From Micromonospora vinacea (GTDB taxonomy: Bacteria; Actinomycetota; Actinomycetes; Mycobacteriales; Micromonosporaceae), in the NCBI RefSeq assembly GCF_015751785.1, contig NZ_JADOTY010000001.1:5084001-5148000 (forward strand): a DNA stretch of 64,000 nucleotides. Direction: 5' to 3'. The notes below the pieces were generated by a model that saw only the letters and a list, made by a program, of their open reading frames with translations, was not told where the DNA came from and did no database searches. Numbering within the stretch: the first letter of the stretch is position 1; each line of letters starts with the position of its first letter. This document shows positions 6,705 to 14,273 of the stretch, in pieces. The position numbers and the translations under genes are program-made.

Positions 6705-7334
6705 TTAGTCGCGGCCGACCCAGCTGGCGACGCACGCCTCGTTGCCCTCGGCGTCGGCCAGGACCCACCACTTGGGTGCGTGGGCGTCGGAGACCAGGTG
6801 GCCGCCGGCGGCCAGGGCGGCGGCGATGCGAGCCTCCGCCTGATCGTGGGGGACCGCTATGTCGAGGTGCATGCGGTTGCGCTGCGGGCGTGCCTCGTCC
6901 GACGGTTGCAGACCGAAGCCCGGGCCGCGGCGCGACGGGTCGAACAGGTAGTCGTCGCCGATCTGCCGGTAGCCGAGCAGCGCCTGCCAGAACGGCAGTA
7001 CGTCCGCGCTGGCGAGTGCGTCGAGGGTGATGTTGATGAGTTGGACGGCGGTCGGGTCGGCGGGGAGGCCCAGATCCTTGGCGGCGGCCGAGATGCGCCG
7101 GGCCAACGCGATGTCGCGCCGGGTCAGGCTCACGGTGACGCCGGTGTCGCGCAGGTCGACGCTGAGGTGTTGCTGCTGGGCCTCGTCGGCGAGCCGGCCG
7201 ATCTCGTCGACGAGCGCGATGCCCTTGGCCAGTGAGCCGGTCGGAAAGTAGGCCGAGACCAGGTGGTAGAGGCAGCGCCAGTCCTCGACACCGTCGGCCG
7301 CGTGGAAATCAGCGGCCCTGATCTGCGCAGTCAT
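6705..7334 (-). CDS. PCD-like plus VOC (glyoxalase-like) fusion protein
   Basis: 209 residues in two parts. Residues about 45-95 (LSVDLRDTGVTVSLTRRDIA, then LARRISAAAKDLGLP) resemble the pterin carbinolamine dehydratase fold found at the front of some actinobacterial VOC proteins. Residues about 98-209 are a glyoxalase-like VOC module (INITLDALASADVLPFWQAL, RNRMHLDIAVPHDQAEAR, and the closing phrase VLADAEGNEACVASW). The VOC metal-site glutamate and histidine positions are partly kept (HLDIAV, EGNEAC). Such proteins are usually annotated as VOC family enzymes of unknown substrate. It is monocistronic here. Confidence 0.7.
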   Translation of the reverse strand: MTAQIRAADFHAADGVEDWRCLYHLVSAYFPTGSLAKGIALVDEIGRLADEAQQQHLSVDLRDTGVTVSLTRRDIALARRISAAAKDLGLPADPTAVQLINITLDALASADVLPFWQALLGYRQIGDDYLFDPSRRGPGFGLQPSDEARPQRNRMHLDIAVPHDQAEARIAAALAAGGHLVSDAHAPKWWVLADAEGNEACVASWVGRD

Positions 7335-7367
7335 GGCAGGGAACCTAACATCGGTGGTGTTGCGCCC

Positions 7368-7617
7368 TCAGTGCCGCGACGGCTCGGGCAGGTGTTCGCG
7401 CGCCCACTCGGCGAACGTGGTGAGCGGAATGCCGAGAGCGCGCGCGTACCCGAGGCGGGCGGGTTGCCCGGCCACGTGCATCTGCTCGTGGGAGATGCCG
7501 GCCCACTCCGGCATTCCTGCGGCGACCGCCTCCTCCTCGGTCATGTCCGGCGCGGTCACCTCGACGCCAGGGAAGCGATCGGATCGGCGTTGGGCCGTCG
7601 CGGGCGACCGCGCTCTG
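7368..7617 (-). pseudogene. C-terminal remnant of NmrA-like NAD(P)-binding oxidoreductase
   Basis: The last roughly 70 codons read VTAPDMTEEEAVAAGMPEWA, then HVAGQPARLGYARALGIPLT and TFAEWAREHL. This matches the end of NmrA-like atypical SDR proteins, which close with a phrase of the type 'ALGIPLTTFxxWxxxH'. The Rossmann N-terminus with its glycine motif is absent: upstream the frame runs straight into a long inverted repeat (7618-7690). An open frame does continue through that repeat to about 7781, but its translation is low-complexity proline and histidine. I read this as a truncated gene with the inverted repeat at the break. Confidence 0.55.
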
Positions 7618-7690
7618 TCGATCATGGAGTTGTGGTGCCGGTTTGGCAGTGGACCGCCGCTTTTGTGGCCCACCACGACTCCATGATCGA
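7618..7690. repeat. Long inverted repeat, TCGATCATGGAGT type
   Basis: TCGATCATGGAGTTGTGGTG (7618-7637) pairs with CACCACGACTCCATGATCGA (7671-7690) with one mismatch across 20 bp; the 33-base interior includes TTTGGCAGTGG. It sits at the upstream break of the truncated NmrA-like gene. It differs in sequence from the other long repeats in the window, although it shares the terminal GATCGA-type ends. Confidence 0.7.
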
Positions 7691-7740
7691 CCGGCCGAGA
7701 CGGTTGGACGGCGAGGCGTGGTGGCCCGGGCGGGTGGGCG

Positions 7741-8415
7741 TCAGGGTGTGGCGGGCTGGGGTGCGGGGGTGAATGGGGCAAGGAGCAGATCGATGAGGCG
7801 CCGCCTGGCGTCCTCGTCGCCGCTCAACCGCAGCGCGCCCGACTCCACCGCCGCCGCCATGGTGATCTCCTGGCCACAGACGGCCCGGAGGGTGCCGAGG
7901 TCGGTCGTGAGCGCCGCGTCAGGGTCGGACGCCGTGTCGCGCCGGAGCTGCACCGTCTCGTCGGCGACGTCGGCGACGTACGTGTCGGAGTCGATGTGGA
8001 ACGCGTAGCTGCCGGCGAGTGCCGAGGCTCGCGCCGGGTCGAAGGCGGCCTTGATGCTGAGCAGCAGGGAGTCGATGCCGAGAGCGCCGTCGGGTGACTG
8101 AGGGGACTGGCTTCCCCAGCGCCCGAACTGGAGGAGGATCGGCTCCAGGGCGCGACCCCATTCGGTGAGCTCGTAGAGGTGAACCCGCGTCGGCGGGCCC
8201 AGGTCCCGCCGACGCACCACGCCGTGCTCGGTCAACTGGCGCAGCCGCTGGCTCAGCACGTTCGGGCTCACTCCGGGTAGGCCGCCGAGCAGGTCGTTGA
8301 ACCGCCGGGGGCCGAGCAGGAGGTCGCGTACCACCAGCAGCGCCCACCGCTCGCCGATGATGTCCAGTCCACGCGCGACACCGCACGGATCCCCGTAACT
8401 ACGCATGCCGCTCAT
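7741..8415 (-). CDS. HxlR-family regulator with C-terminal SCP2-like domain
   Basis: 224 residues from the ATG at 8415, preceded by GGGTGG. Residues about 1-100 are an HxlR-type winged helix: CGVARGLDIIGERWALLVVR, then GPRRFNDLLGGLPGVSPNVL, SQRLRQLTEHGVV and YELTEWGRAL. The N-terminal cysteine of HxlR redox-type sensors is present (Cys in GDPCGVAR). The C-terminal part (about 115-224) resembles an SCP2/sterol-carrier-like fold, a common add-on in this regulator group. It diverges from the broken pyridoxamine-oxidase-like gene at 8491, which was probably its target. Confidence 0.8.
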   Translation of the reverse strand: MSGMRSYGDPCGVARGLDIIGERWALLVVRDLLLGPRRFNDLLGGLPGVSPNVLSQRLRQLTEHGVVRRRDLGPPTRVHLYELTEWGRALEPILLQFGRWGSQSPQSPDGALGIDSLLLSIKAAFDPARASALAGSYAFHIDSDTYVADVADETVQLRRDTASDPDAALTTDLGTLRAVCGQEITMAAAVESGALRLSGDEDARRRLIDLLLAPFTPAPQPATP

Positions 8416-8490
8416 GGCGTCCACCCTACCCGGATCCTAATTCAGGAGTCTCGCTTGTTCTTTAGGAGTTAGACCCCTAGCGTGGTTCTC

Positions 8491-8641
8491 ATGAGCCTGC
8501 CGCAAGGTGACGTGAAGCTCCTGGACACCCCGTCGGCGGCGGGGCCTGCGACCCACCTGGGTCGGAGTCGTCGACTTTCACGAGCGGTTCCCGGCTCGCA
8601 CACCGCAACTGGTCCGAGCCGCGCTCAGCGGCGGCCAGTAA
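8491..8641 (+). pseudogene. Pyridoxamine 5'-phosphate oxidase-like gene, internal deletion
   Basis: The ATG at 8491 begins MSLPQGDVKLLDTPSAA, the standard first residues of a pyridoxamine-oxidase-like (PPOX) family. About 38 bases later a different frame reads LRPTWVGVVDFHERFPART and ends at TAA 8639-8641, which matches the last residues of the same family. Roughly 120 central codons are therefore missing and the two ends are out of frame. This is an internal-deletion pseudogene divergent from the HxlR regulator. The match to the family ends rests on recall of typical members. Confidence 0.6.
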
Positions 8642-8685
8642 CCCGGGTTCCCGGGGCTCACCACACCACGAGGGCGAGGACGACG

Positions 8686-9252
8686 TTGCGCAAGATTGTC
8701 GTGTCGATGTGGACCACAGTGGACGGGTTCGTCGCCGGCCCCGACGACGAGATGGACTGGCTGCTGGTCGACGACCACCTGCAGAAGTACGAGCGGGCGC
8801 TGGTGGACAACGCCGGCAGCCTGATGCTGGGCCGGATCACGCACGCCGACTTCGCCGGCCACTGGCCGCTGGCCGCCCAGAACCCCGACCAGCCGGACGA
8901 CGTACGCGGGTATGCCCAACGACTCGACGCGCTGGAGAAGATCGTCGTCTCCGCCTCCGGAAACACCGCCACCTGGACGAACACCCGCCGGCTCGCCCGC
9001 CTCGACCCCGACGAGATCGCCGAACTCAAGCGTGGGCCCGGTGGCGACATCGTGGTCTACGGCAGCCTCACACTGATCCGGTCCCTCGCCGACCTCCGGC
9101 TCATCGACGAGCTGCACCTCCTGGTGCATCCGGTGTTCCTGCGCCGGGGAAAGGCGCTGTTCGACGGTGGTCAGCCGCCGGTGCGACTGGAGCTGGTGTC
9201 CGCTGAACCCTTCGCCTCCGGGGTCGTTCTCCTGAAGTACCGCCCCGCCTAG
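8686..9252 (+). CDS. Dihydrofolate reductase-like (RibD C-terminal) protein
   Basis: 188 residues from a TTG at 8686, chosen because GAGGACGACG provides the ribosome site; the open frame continues upstream only through the broken PPOX gene. It begins LRKIVVSMWTTVDGFVAGPD, the characteristic strand-helix start of the RibD C-terminal/DHFR-like family, and retains NAGSLMLGRITHADF, GDIVVYGSLTLIRSL and LRLIDELHLLVHPVFL. The fold binds NADPH, but most family members have no known substrate. A true folate reductase is unlikely because DHFR active-site residues are not evident. Confidence 0.82.
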   Translation: MRKIVVSMWTTVDGFVAGPDDEMDWLLVDDHLQKYERALVDNAGSLMLGRITHADFAGHWPLAAQNPDQPDDVRGYAQRLDALEKIVVSASGNTATWTNTRRLARLDPDEIAELKRGPGGDIVVYGSLTLIRSLADLRLIDELHLLVHPVFLRRGKALFDGGQPPVRLELVSAEPFASGVVLLKYRPA

Positions 9253-9256
9253 CTGC

Positions 9257-9584
9257 TCAGAGTTGGGCGACGACCATCCGGGTGGCCTGGGCGATGACGG
9301 CGTCGTCGGGGCTGGCGTCCTTCGTGTCGCGGCTGGACAGCGCGGCGAGGACGATCGGGGCCCGGTCGGGTGGCCAGATCACCGCGATGTCGTTGCGGGT
9401 GCCGTACCCGCCGGTCCCGGACTTGTCCCCGACCACCCAGCCGGCCGGCACCCCGGCGCGGACCAGCCCCGCGCCGGTGGTGTTGCCCCGAAGCCAGCCG
9501 CGCAGCACGTCACGGTCCGCCGGTTCCAGAGCTTCCCCCACGGTGTACGCCCGGAGGTCGCCGGCCAGGGCACGCGATCACCAT
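9257..9584 (-). pseudogene. Class A beta-lactamase, large internal deletion
   Basis: The 3' part, translated from about 9574, reads RALAGDLRAYTVGEALEPAD, then LRGNTTGAGLVRAGVP and GWVVGDKSGTGGYGTRND. This is the KTG-type motif (here KSG) and C-terminal helices of a class A serine beta-lactamase. The SxxK nucleophile, SDN loop and E166 region are all absent. An ATG with a good GGAGGA ribosome site remains at 9584, but its frame does not match the enzyme part. So the start and the last third of the gene survive, and about two thirds of the coding sequence has been deleted. Confidence 0.7.
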
Positions 9585-9610
9585 CGTCGTTCCTCCTGAC
9601 GTGCCGTCGG

Positions 9611-12271
9611 TCAGGACAGGATCTCGACGTACCCGTCGCTGCCGTGCACGCGGATCCGTTGCCCGTCGCGGATCAGTCGGGTGGCGTCGAGCACGCTGAC
9701 GACAGCCGGCAGGCCATACTCCCTCGCGATCACCGCGCCGTGGGTCATCAACCCGCCGACCTCCGTCACCAGGCCGGCGATGCCGACGAACAGGGGCGTC
9801 CAGCTGGGGTCCGTGTGGGCCGTGACGAGGATGTCGCCGGCTTCGAGGTCGGCCTGCGCCATGTCCAGGATGACGCGGGCGCGCCCTTCGACAGTCCCGG
9901 CGGACACCGGCACACCGGCCAGGGCACCGGCTGGCACGTCGTCGCGTCGGTACGCCCCGGTGATGGCCTCGCCGTCGGAGGTCAGCACCCGGGGCGGGGT
10001 GAGCGCCTGGTACGACCGGAACGCGTCTCGGCGCTGCCGGATCAGCTCGCCGTCCACCCGGTGCGTGCGGACGGCTTCGTGGAATTCCTGGAACGTGAGG
10101 TAGAAGACGTCGTCCCGCTCGGCGAGCACGCCGGCGTGCACCAGTCGCTCGGCCTCTGCCATCAGGGCCTGCTTGTAGACGAAGTAGCGGCGGATGATGT
10201 CGTACTTCGGGTACTCCCGGTAGCCGGTGAAGCTCCGTACCCGGTCGATCATCCGCGCGGTCTCGTCGGCCTTCTGCTCCCCGTCCGGCAGCGCCCGCAG
10301 GCGCGTCAACACCTCCTGCGCCCGCTGCTGCGCCTGCTGCCGACCCTGCTCGAAACGCTGCCGGGCCGCGCCCGGCTCGAAGAGCCTGACGTTGTCCAGG
10401 AGCACGGGCACCAACGTGGCGGGGCGTTCGCTCCACCGCGGCCGGGTGATGTCGATCTCGCCGACGCAGCGCATGCCGTACCGGTCGAGGTACGCCTCGA
10501 TGGCGGCGCGCGCCTCGGCCCCGCCCGCTACCTTCGGCAGTTCGTCGAGGAAGTCGTCGTGCGTCACACCGTCGTCCGCGACGCTTTCGTGTGCGACGCC
10601 CTGGAGGAACGCCACCACCTCCGGATGGGGACGGATCACGTCGGCGACGTCGAGCAGCGCCAGCCCCATCTCCGATGTGACGTTGCCGGGGGCGGAGAGG
10701 GTGAGGGTGTCCGCGGCGTTCTTCTCGCCCAGCCACTCGTGCAGCCGGTCGTTGAGCCACCAGGTGGCCTCCATGCCGGCCATGATCGCCTGCATGTTCA
10801 GCGGATCACTGAGGACCCGCTTGTGTTCCTGGAAGGCCTCCAGCAGGAAGTCGAACAGCGCCGTACCGGTTACCGGCGCGATGTCGCGCCGCAGGGCGGC
10901 GATGGACGCCTCGCTGCGCTCGATCAGCTCGGTCACGATGGCCGGGTCGGTCTCGGTCGAGGCGGACGGGCCGCCGGTCGTCGGCTTGCCCGGACCGAGC
11001 TGGTCCGGCAGCGTTGGAACGAAGTCCCGGCGGTCGAGCAGGGTCTCCAGCGCGTCCCGCATCAGCGGATCGGACTTGCCCGCCAGTTCCAGGAACCTGG
11101 CGCGGCTGGCCGGTGCGGCCAGCAGCCGGGTGCCGTCGACGAACAACCTCCCGCCGGCCTCCAGCATCGGAGCCATCGCCGTCAACTGCCACATGGAGAG
11201 TCCCAGCGGCCGCATGGCGTCGGTCATCATCTGCTGGTGACCGACCGAGAGGTAGACGTGGTTCTCCTGGTCGTCGGCCGCCGGGATGGGGAACAACGTG
11301 GTGATCGGCCGGCTCTGCACGATCTGGAAGTCGTCGTCGACCAGGCACCACTCGATGTCCTGCGGACTGCCGAAGTGCGCCTCGATCCGTCGCCCGAGCC
11401 GCACGAGCCGCACCACCTGCGGCTGCGTCAGCGCCGGCTGCTCCTGCCGCTGCCTGTCGATCGCCACTTCCCGTGTGCCGCCGCCCGGCAGCGCGGTGAC
11501 GGCGCGCTGCTTGGTGGCGACCGTCCCGGCGACGACCTCGCCGTCGCGCACTGTGAAGACGTCCGGGTTCACCAGGCCGGACACCAGGGCCTCGCCGAGG
11601 CCGAAGCTGGCGTCCACTGTCGCGACAGTCCGGTTGCCGGTCACCGGGTCCGCCGTGAACAGGATGCCCGAGGCATCCGGAAAAACCATCAGCTGTACGA
11701 CGACAGCCATCTGAACCGTACGGTGGTCGATGCCGTTGCGCAGGCGGTAGATGACGGCCCGCTCGGTGAACAGCGACGCCCAGCACCTGCTGATGTGCCG
11801 CAGGATGGCCTCCGGCCCCACCACGTTCAGGTAGGTGTCCTGCTGCCCGGCGAAGGACGCCGTTGGCGTGTCCTCCGCCGTCGCGCTGGACCGCACTGCG
11901 TAGGCGGCCTGCTCACCAAACGCGGCGAGTGCGCCGGTGATCGCGTCGGCAAGGTCGCCCGGAATCGCTGTCTCCTCGACGCTGCGGCGGATCTCCGCGC
12001 TGAGCGTGCGAATCGCCTCCCGGTCGTCCGGGCTCAGGCGCGACAGCTGATCGAGTTGTTCGTCGATCGACGGCGTCCGCGTCAGGACCCGTCGGAAGGC
12101 ATCAGTCGTCACGCAGAACCCGGCCGGCACGCGGATGCCGTCGATCCGGGACAGCGCGCCCAGGTGTGCGGCCTTACCGCCGACGAGCGACACCTGCGTC
12201 TCGTCGACCTCTCGAAGATCCAACAGCGGTACCCGGTCGCCGCGGTCCCCACCCATCGACAACACACCCAC
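9611..12271 (-). CDS. rph: Rifamycin phosphotransferase
   Basis: 886 residues from a GTG at 12271 (ATG at 12256 is possible). The enzyme transfers the beta-phosphate of ATP to the C21 hydroxyl of rifamycins. It shows the N-terminal ATP-grasp part (VSLVGGKAAHLGALSRIDGI, YAVRSSATAEDTPTASFAGQ, QMAVVVQLMVFPDASGILFT, WCLVDDDFQIVQSRPITT), then a helical rifamycin-binding middle (about 330-770), and the C-terminal swivelling domain GGLMTHGAVIAREYGLPAV with the phosphoryl-carrying His844. Length and end sequence match rifampicin-inactivating Rph rather than PEP synthase, which lacks this middle domain. A rifamycin-associated inverted repeat at 12329-12348 precedes it. It is followed by the beta-lactamase remnant. 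Confidence 0.9.
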   Translation of the reverse strand: MGVLSMGGDRGDRVPLLDLREVDETQVSLVGGKAAHLGALSRIDGIRVPAGFCVTTDAFRRVLTRTPSIDEQLDQLSRLSPDDREAIRTLSAEIRRSVEETAIPGDLADAITGALAAFGEQAAYAVRSSATAEDTPTASFAGQQDTYLNVVGPEAILRHISRCWASLFTERAVIYRLRNGIDHRTVQMAVVVQLMVFPDASGILFTADPVTGNRTVATVDASFGLGEALVSGLVNPDVFTVRDGEVVAGTVATKQRAVTALPGGGTREVAIDRQRQEQPALTQPQVVRLVRLGRRIEAHFGSPQDIEWCLVDDDFQIVQSRPITTLFPIPAADDQENHVYLSVGHQQMMTDAMRPLGLSMWQLTAMAPMLEAGGRLFVDGTRLLAAPASRARFLELAGKSDPLMRDALETLLDRRDFVPTLPDQLGPGKPTTGGPSASTETDPAIVTELIERSEASIAALRRDIAPVTGTALFDFLLEAFQEHKRVLSDPLNMQAIMAGMEATWWLNDRLHEWLGEKNAADTLTLSAPGNVTSEMGLALLDVADVIRPHPEVVAFLQGVAHESVADDGVTHDDFLDELPKVAGGAEARAAIEAYLDRYGMRCVGEIDITRPRWSERPATLVPVLLDNVRLFEPGAARQRFEQGRQQAQQRAQEVLTRLRALPDGEQKADETARMIDRVRSFTGYREYPKYDIIRRYFVYKQALMAEAERLVHAGVLAERDDVFYLTFQEFHEAVRTHRVDGELIRQRRDAFRSYQALTPPRVLTSDGEAITGAYRRDDVPAGALAGVPVSAGTVEGRARVILDMAQADLEAGDILVTAHTDPSWTPLFVGIAGLVTEVGGLMTHGAVIAREYGLPAVVSVLDATRLIRDGQRIRVHGSDGYVEILS

Positions 12272-12328
12272 GTCGCGCCCCCGTTACCTCGTTTGTGCTG
12301 GTCCGGCCGCCGATTCTGCGCCACGACC

Positions 12329-12348
12329 GGGGTCTTGCGGCAAGCCCC
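12329..12348 (-). promoter_or_regulatory. Rifamycin-associated element (RAE) upstream of rph
   Basis: On the rph strand this reads GGGGCTTGCCGCAAGACCCC, an inverted repeat with arms GGGGCTTGC and GCAAGACCCC, 58 bases before the GTG start. It matches the actinobacterial RAE palindrome known upstream of rifamycin-resistance genes. The AT-rich TAACGTATAT just upstream on the same strand may contribute to the promoter. Confidence 0.8.
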
Positions 12349-12438
12349 CAGGTGCGATATACGTTAGAAGTGGCAGGGAGAGTGATCTCCTTGCCGCTTG
12401 TTTTTGTCGGGGCGGCCGAGCCGGCGAGCGGGCCCTGC

Positions 12439-13140
12439 TCAGTCGTAGGGGAGTCGGCGCGGTTCGATCTTCTGCGCTCGGCCGAGCTGCCAGGAGGCGG
12501 TGGGCCAGGCCGCGATGAAGCCGGCTATCAGCCCGAGCTGACCGGCGAACCAGAACGTGGGGCTGTCGGGTCCCAGGTGTTGCTCCGGAAAGACCACGCG
12601 ATGGGCGAGCGTCAGCCACGCGAACAACGCCACCTCGAACACGGTGATGGTCAGCAGCTCGATCCTGCCGACGCTCGACAGTGCCTGCCCGACCTTCGTC
12701 AGGCTGCGACCCGGCCCGGCGAAGTACCGGAAGAGCACGGCGATCGTCACCGCCATCAGATAGTCGCCGGCGTAGCCGACCCACATCGGGTCCTCGGCCG
12801 GGTCGAATCTCACGGCGTACAGGGCGACCTCGGCGACGATGAAGCCGAGAGCGCAGTGGGCGCCGCAGCGGGACACGTGGGTGACGACGATGCCCCGGCG
12901 GGGCCGTTGCTGTTGACCCTCCTGCCGCCGTCGCGAGAACGCCTCGGGTCTGCCCCAGTTCCAGTAGAGGCGCACGGCGGCCGGGCCGACGTAGAGGACT
13001 GTCACCAGCCAGACGATCTCCATGACCCGGACCGGCTGCCGGTGTCCGCGAAGATAGGTGTCGGCGAGGACGACAGCGAAGCTGACGACCCCGACCGCGA
13101 GCGAGGCCCACGAGAGCGCCACCAGCCAGCTTGGTTGCAT
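12439..13140 (-). CDS. DUF4396 membrane protein
   Basis: 233 residues with about six hydrophobic segments: 5-27, 38-60, 97-115, 124-142, 160-178 and 200-217. The DUF4396 signature is visible: CGAHCALGFIVAEVALY, GYAGDYLMAVTIAVLFRYFA, LLTITVFEVALFAWLTL and FWFAGQLGLIAGFIAAWPTA. Several histidines and cysteines (HVSRCGAHC) resemble the metal-site-like pattern of the family, whose role is unknown. A basic loop of about 25 residues (SRRRQEGQQQRPRRG) separates helices 2 and 3. The ATG at 13140 has GGGGCGGGG upstream. Confidence 0.8.
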   Translation of the reverse strand: MQPSWLVALSWASLAVGVVSFAVVLADTYLRGHRQPVRVMEIVWLVTVLYVGPAAVRLYWNWGRPEAFSRRRQEGQQQRPRRGIVVTHVSRCGAHCALGFIVAEVALYAVRFDPAEDPMWVGYAGDYLMAVTIAVLFRYFAGPGRSLTKVGQALSSVGRIELLTITVFEVALFAWLTLAHRVVFPEQHLGPDSPTFWFAGQLGLIAGFIAAWPTASWQLGRAQKIEPRRLPYD

Positions 13141-13171
13141 CCCCGCCCCTTTCGCGCGCCGGGCGAGTCTC

Positions 13172-13768
13172 TCATGTCGTACTCGTCCGGATTGGCGGTT
13201 CGGGCGTTCCCGCCTGCCGGCGCGGTGCTGGTCGGTCGTGCTTCAGGCCGGTGAAGATGACCGCGAGTGTGCGGGCTTGCAGCTGCTGGTCCCACCCGCC
13301 GTGCAGGGCGCCCTGGCACAGGCTGGCGAGGAGCGCCATCGTCTCGGGTAGCCGTACCGAGTCGGCGACGGCTCCGGCGGCCCGGGCCTGTTCCAGCAGC
13401 AGGCCCACCGCCTCCTCCAGGTGACCTACCGCGTCCGGAAGCCGGATGTCCACCCCGGACCCGGCGAGCAGGTCGACGACGGTCTTCTTCGCGGCGGCCT
13501 GCGCCACCATGTGCGTGAAGAACGCGAAGAGGTCATGTTTCCCGGCCTCCTCGATGAGCTGCGCGAGCAGTCGCTTCATGATCGCGGCGAGCAGGTCGTC
13601 CTTGGTGGGGAAGTGCCGAAAGACCGTGCCGATGGCAACGCCGGCCCTCCGGGCCACCTCCTCGGTGGAGGCGCGGGAGCCGAACTCGGCGAACACCGCC
13701 TCGGCGGCGTCCAGGATGCGTGCGTGGTTGCGCTGCGCGTCGGCACGCAGCGACGACCCCTCTACCAA
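13172..13768 (-). CDS. TetR/AcrR family regulator
   Basis: 198 residues from a TTG at 13768, chosen because GGAG lies 7 bases upstream and the family start (DAQRNHARILDAAEAVFAEF) follows at once. The helix-turn-helix is STEEVARRAGVAIGTVFRHF, followed by PTKDDLLAAIMKRLLAQ. The C-terminal domain matches the common SbtR-like group (LEEAVGLLLEQARAAGAVAD). It diverges from a SnoaL-like gene at 13836; the 67-base gap holds two copies of GAGTCNCNACTCATTAT, likely its operators. Confidence 0.88.
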   Translation of the reverse strand: MVEGSSLRADAQRNHARILDAAEAVFAEFGSRASTEEVARRAGVAIGTVFRHFPTKDDLLAAIMKRLLAQLIEEAGKHDLFAFFTHMVAQAAAKKTVVDLLAGSGVDIRLPDAVGHLEEAVGLLLEQARAAGAVADSVRLPETMALLASLCQGALHGGWDQQLQARTLAVIFTGLKHDRPAPRRQAGTPEPPIRTSTT

Positions 13769-13771
13769 AGT

Positions 13772-13822
13772 GAGTCTCCACTCATTATTGTCGGTGGGGT
13801 AAGTCGAGTCACGACTCATTAT
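13772..13822. promoter_or_regulatory. Two operator boxes GAGTCNCNACTCATTAT
   Basis: GAGTCTCCACTCATTAT (13772-13788) and GAGTCACGACTCATTAT (13806-13822) are direct repeats 34 bases apart. Each contains an inverted GAGT/ACTC core. They lie between the divergent TetR and SnoaL-like genes, one touching the TetR start region and the other 14 bases before the SnoaL-like ATG. Confidence 0.65.
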
Positions 13823-13835
13823 CCAGGAGGACGAC

Positions 13836-14240
13836 ATGACACCAAGCGAGATCTTCGACAGCATGCGCGCCCGCTGGCTCGCGAACCTGCCCACCTACGA
13901 GGCCGACTCGCTCGCCGACGATGTGGTGATCGAGACACCGTTCGCCGAACCCGGCCGCCCCACGCGTATCGAGGGAAAGCAACGGGTCCTTGAGTACACG
14001 CAGGCGGGCCGCGCGGCGTTCCCGGTCCGGTTCGACGACTGCCGCAACCTGGTCCTGCACGAAACCGCCGACCCCGAGGTGATCGTGGTCGAATACGAAC
14101 TGGTCGGCACCCATACGGCGACCGGGGTGACCGCCTCGGCGCCGTTCATCGGGGTGCTCCAGACTCGGGACGGCAAACTGGTCCACTGGCGCGAGTACCA
14201 GCACACCCTCGCCATCGCTCAGGCCGTCGGTCAGGCATAG
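13836..14240 (+). CDS. SnoaL-like (NTF2-fold) protein
   Basis: 134 residues with the NTF2-like pattern: an N-terminal helix (EIFDSMRARWLANLPTYEAD), a strand LADDVVIETPFAEPGRP, the helix around KQRVLEYTQAG, and the curved sheet VIVVEYELVGTHTATGVTAS ending in DGKLVHWREYQHTL. Family members act as small hydrolases, isomerases or binding proteins; the catalytic residues vary and no substrate can be read. A strong GGAGGACGAC site precedes the ATG. The gene is paired with the divergent TetR regulator through two shared operator boxes. Confidence 0.8.
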   Translation: MTPSEIFDSMRARWLANLPTYEADSLADDVVIETPFAEPGRPTRIEGKQRVLEYTQAGRAAFPVRFDDCRNLVLHETADPEVIVVEYELVGTHTATGVTASAPFIGVLQTRDGKLVHWREYQHTLAIAQAVGQA

Positions 14241-14273
14241 AAGCGGCACCGTCGCGCTGGCAGACTCTCGGGC

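Noticed and set aside
9263..12367. 1034-codon rightward frame opposite rph
   Set aside because: It is an antisense frame kept open by high GC third positions of the real rph gene; its translation is rich in Arg, His, Gly and Val with no domain.
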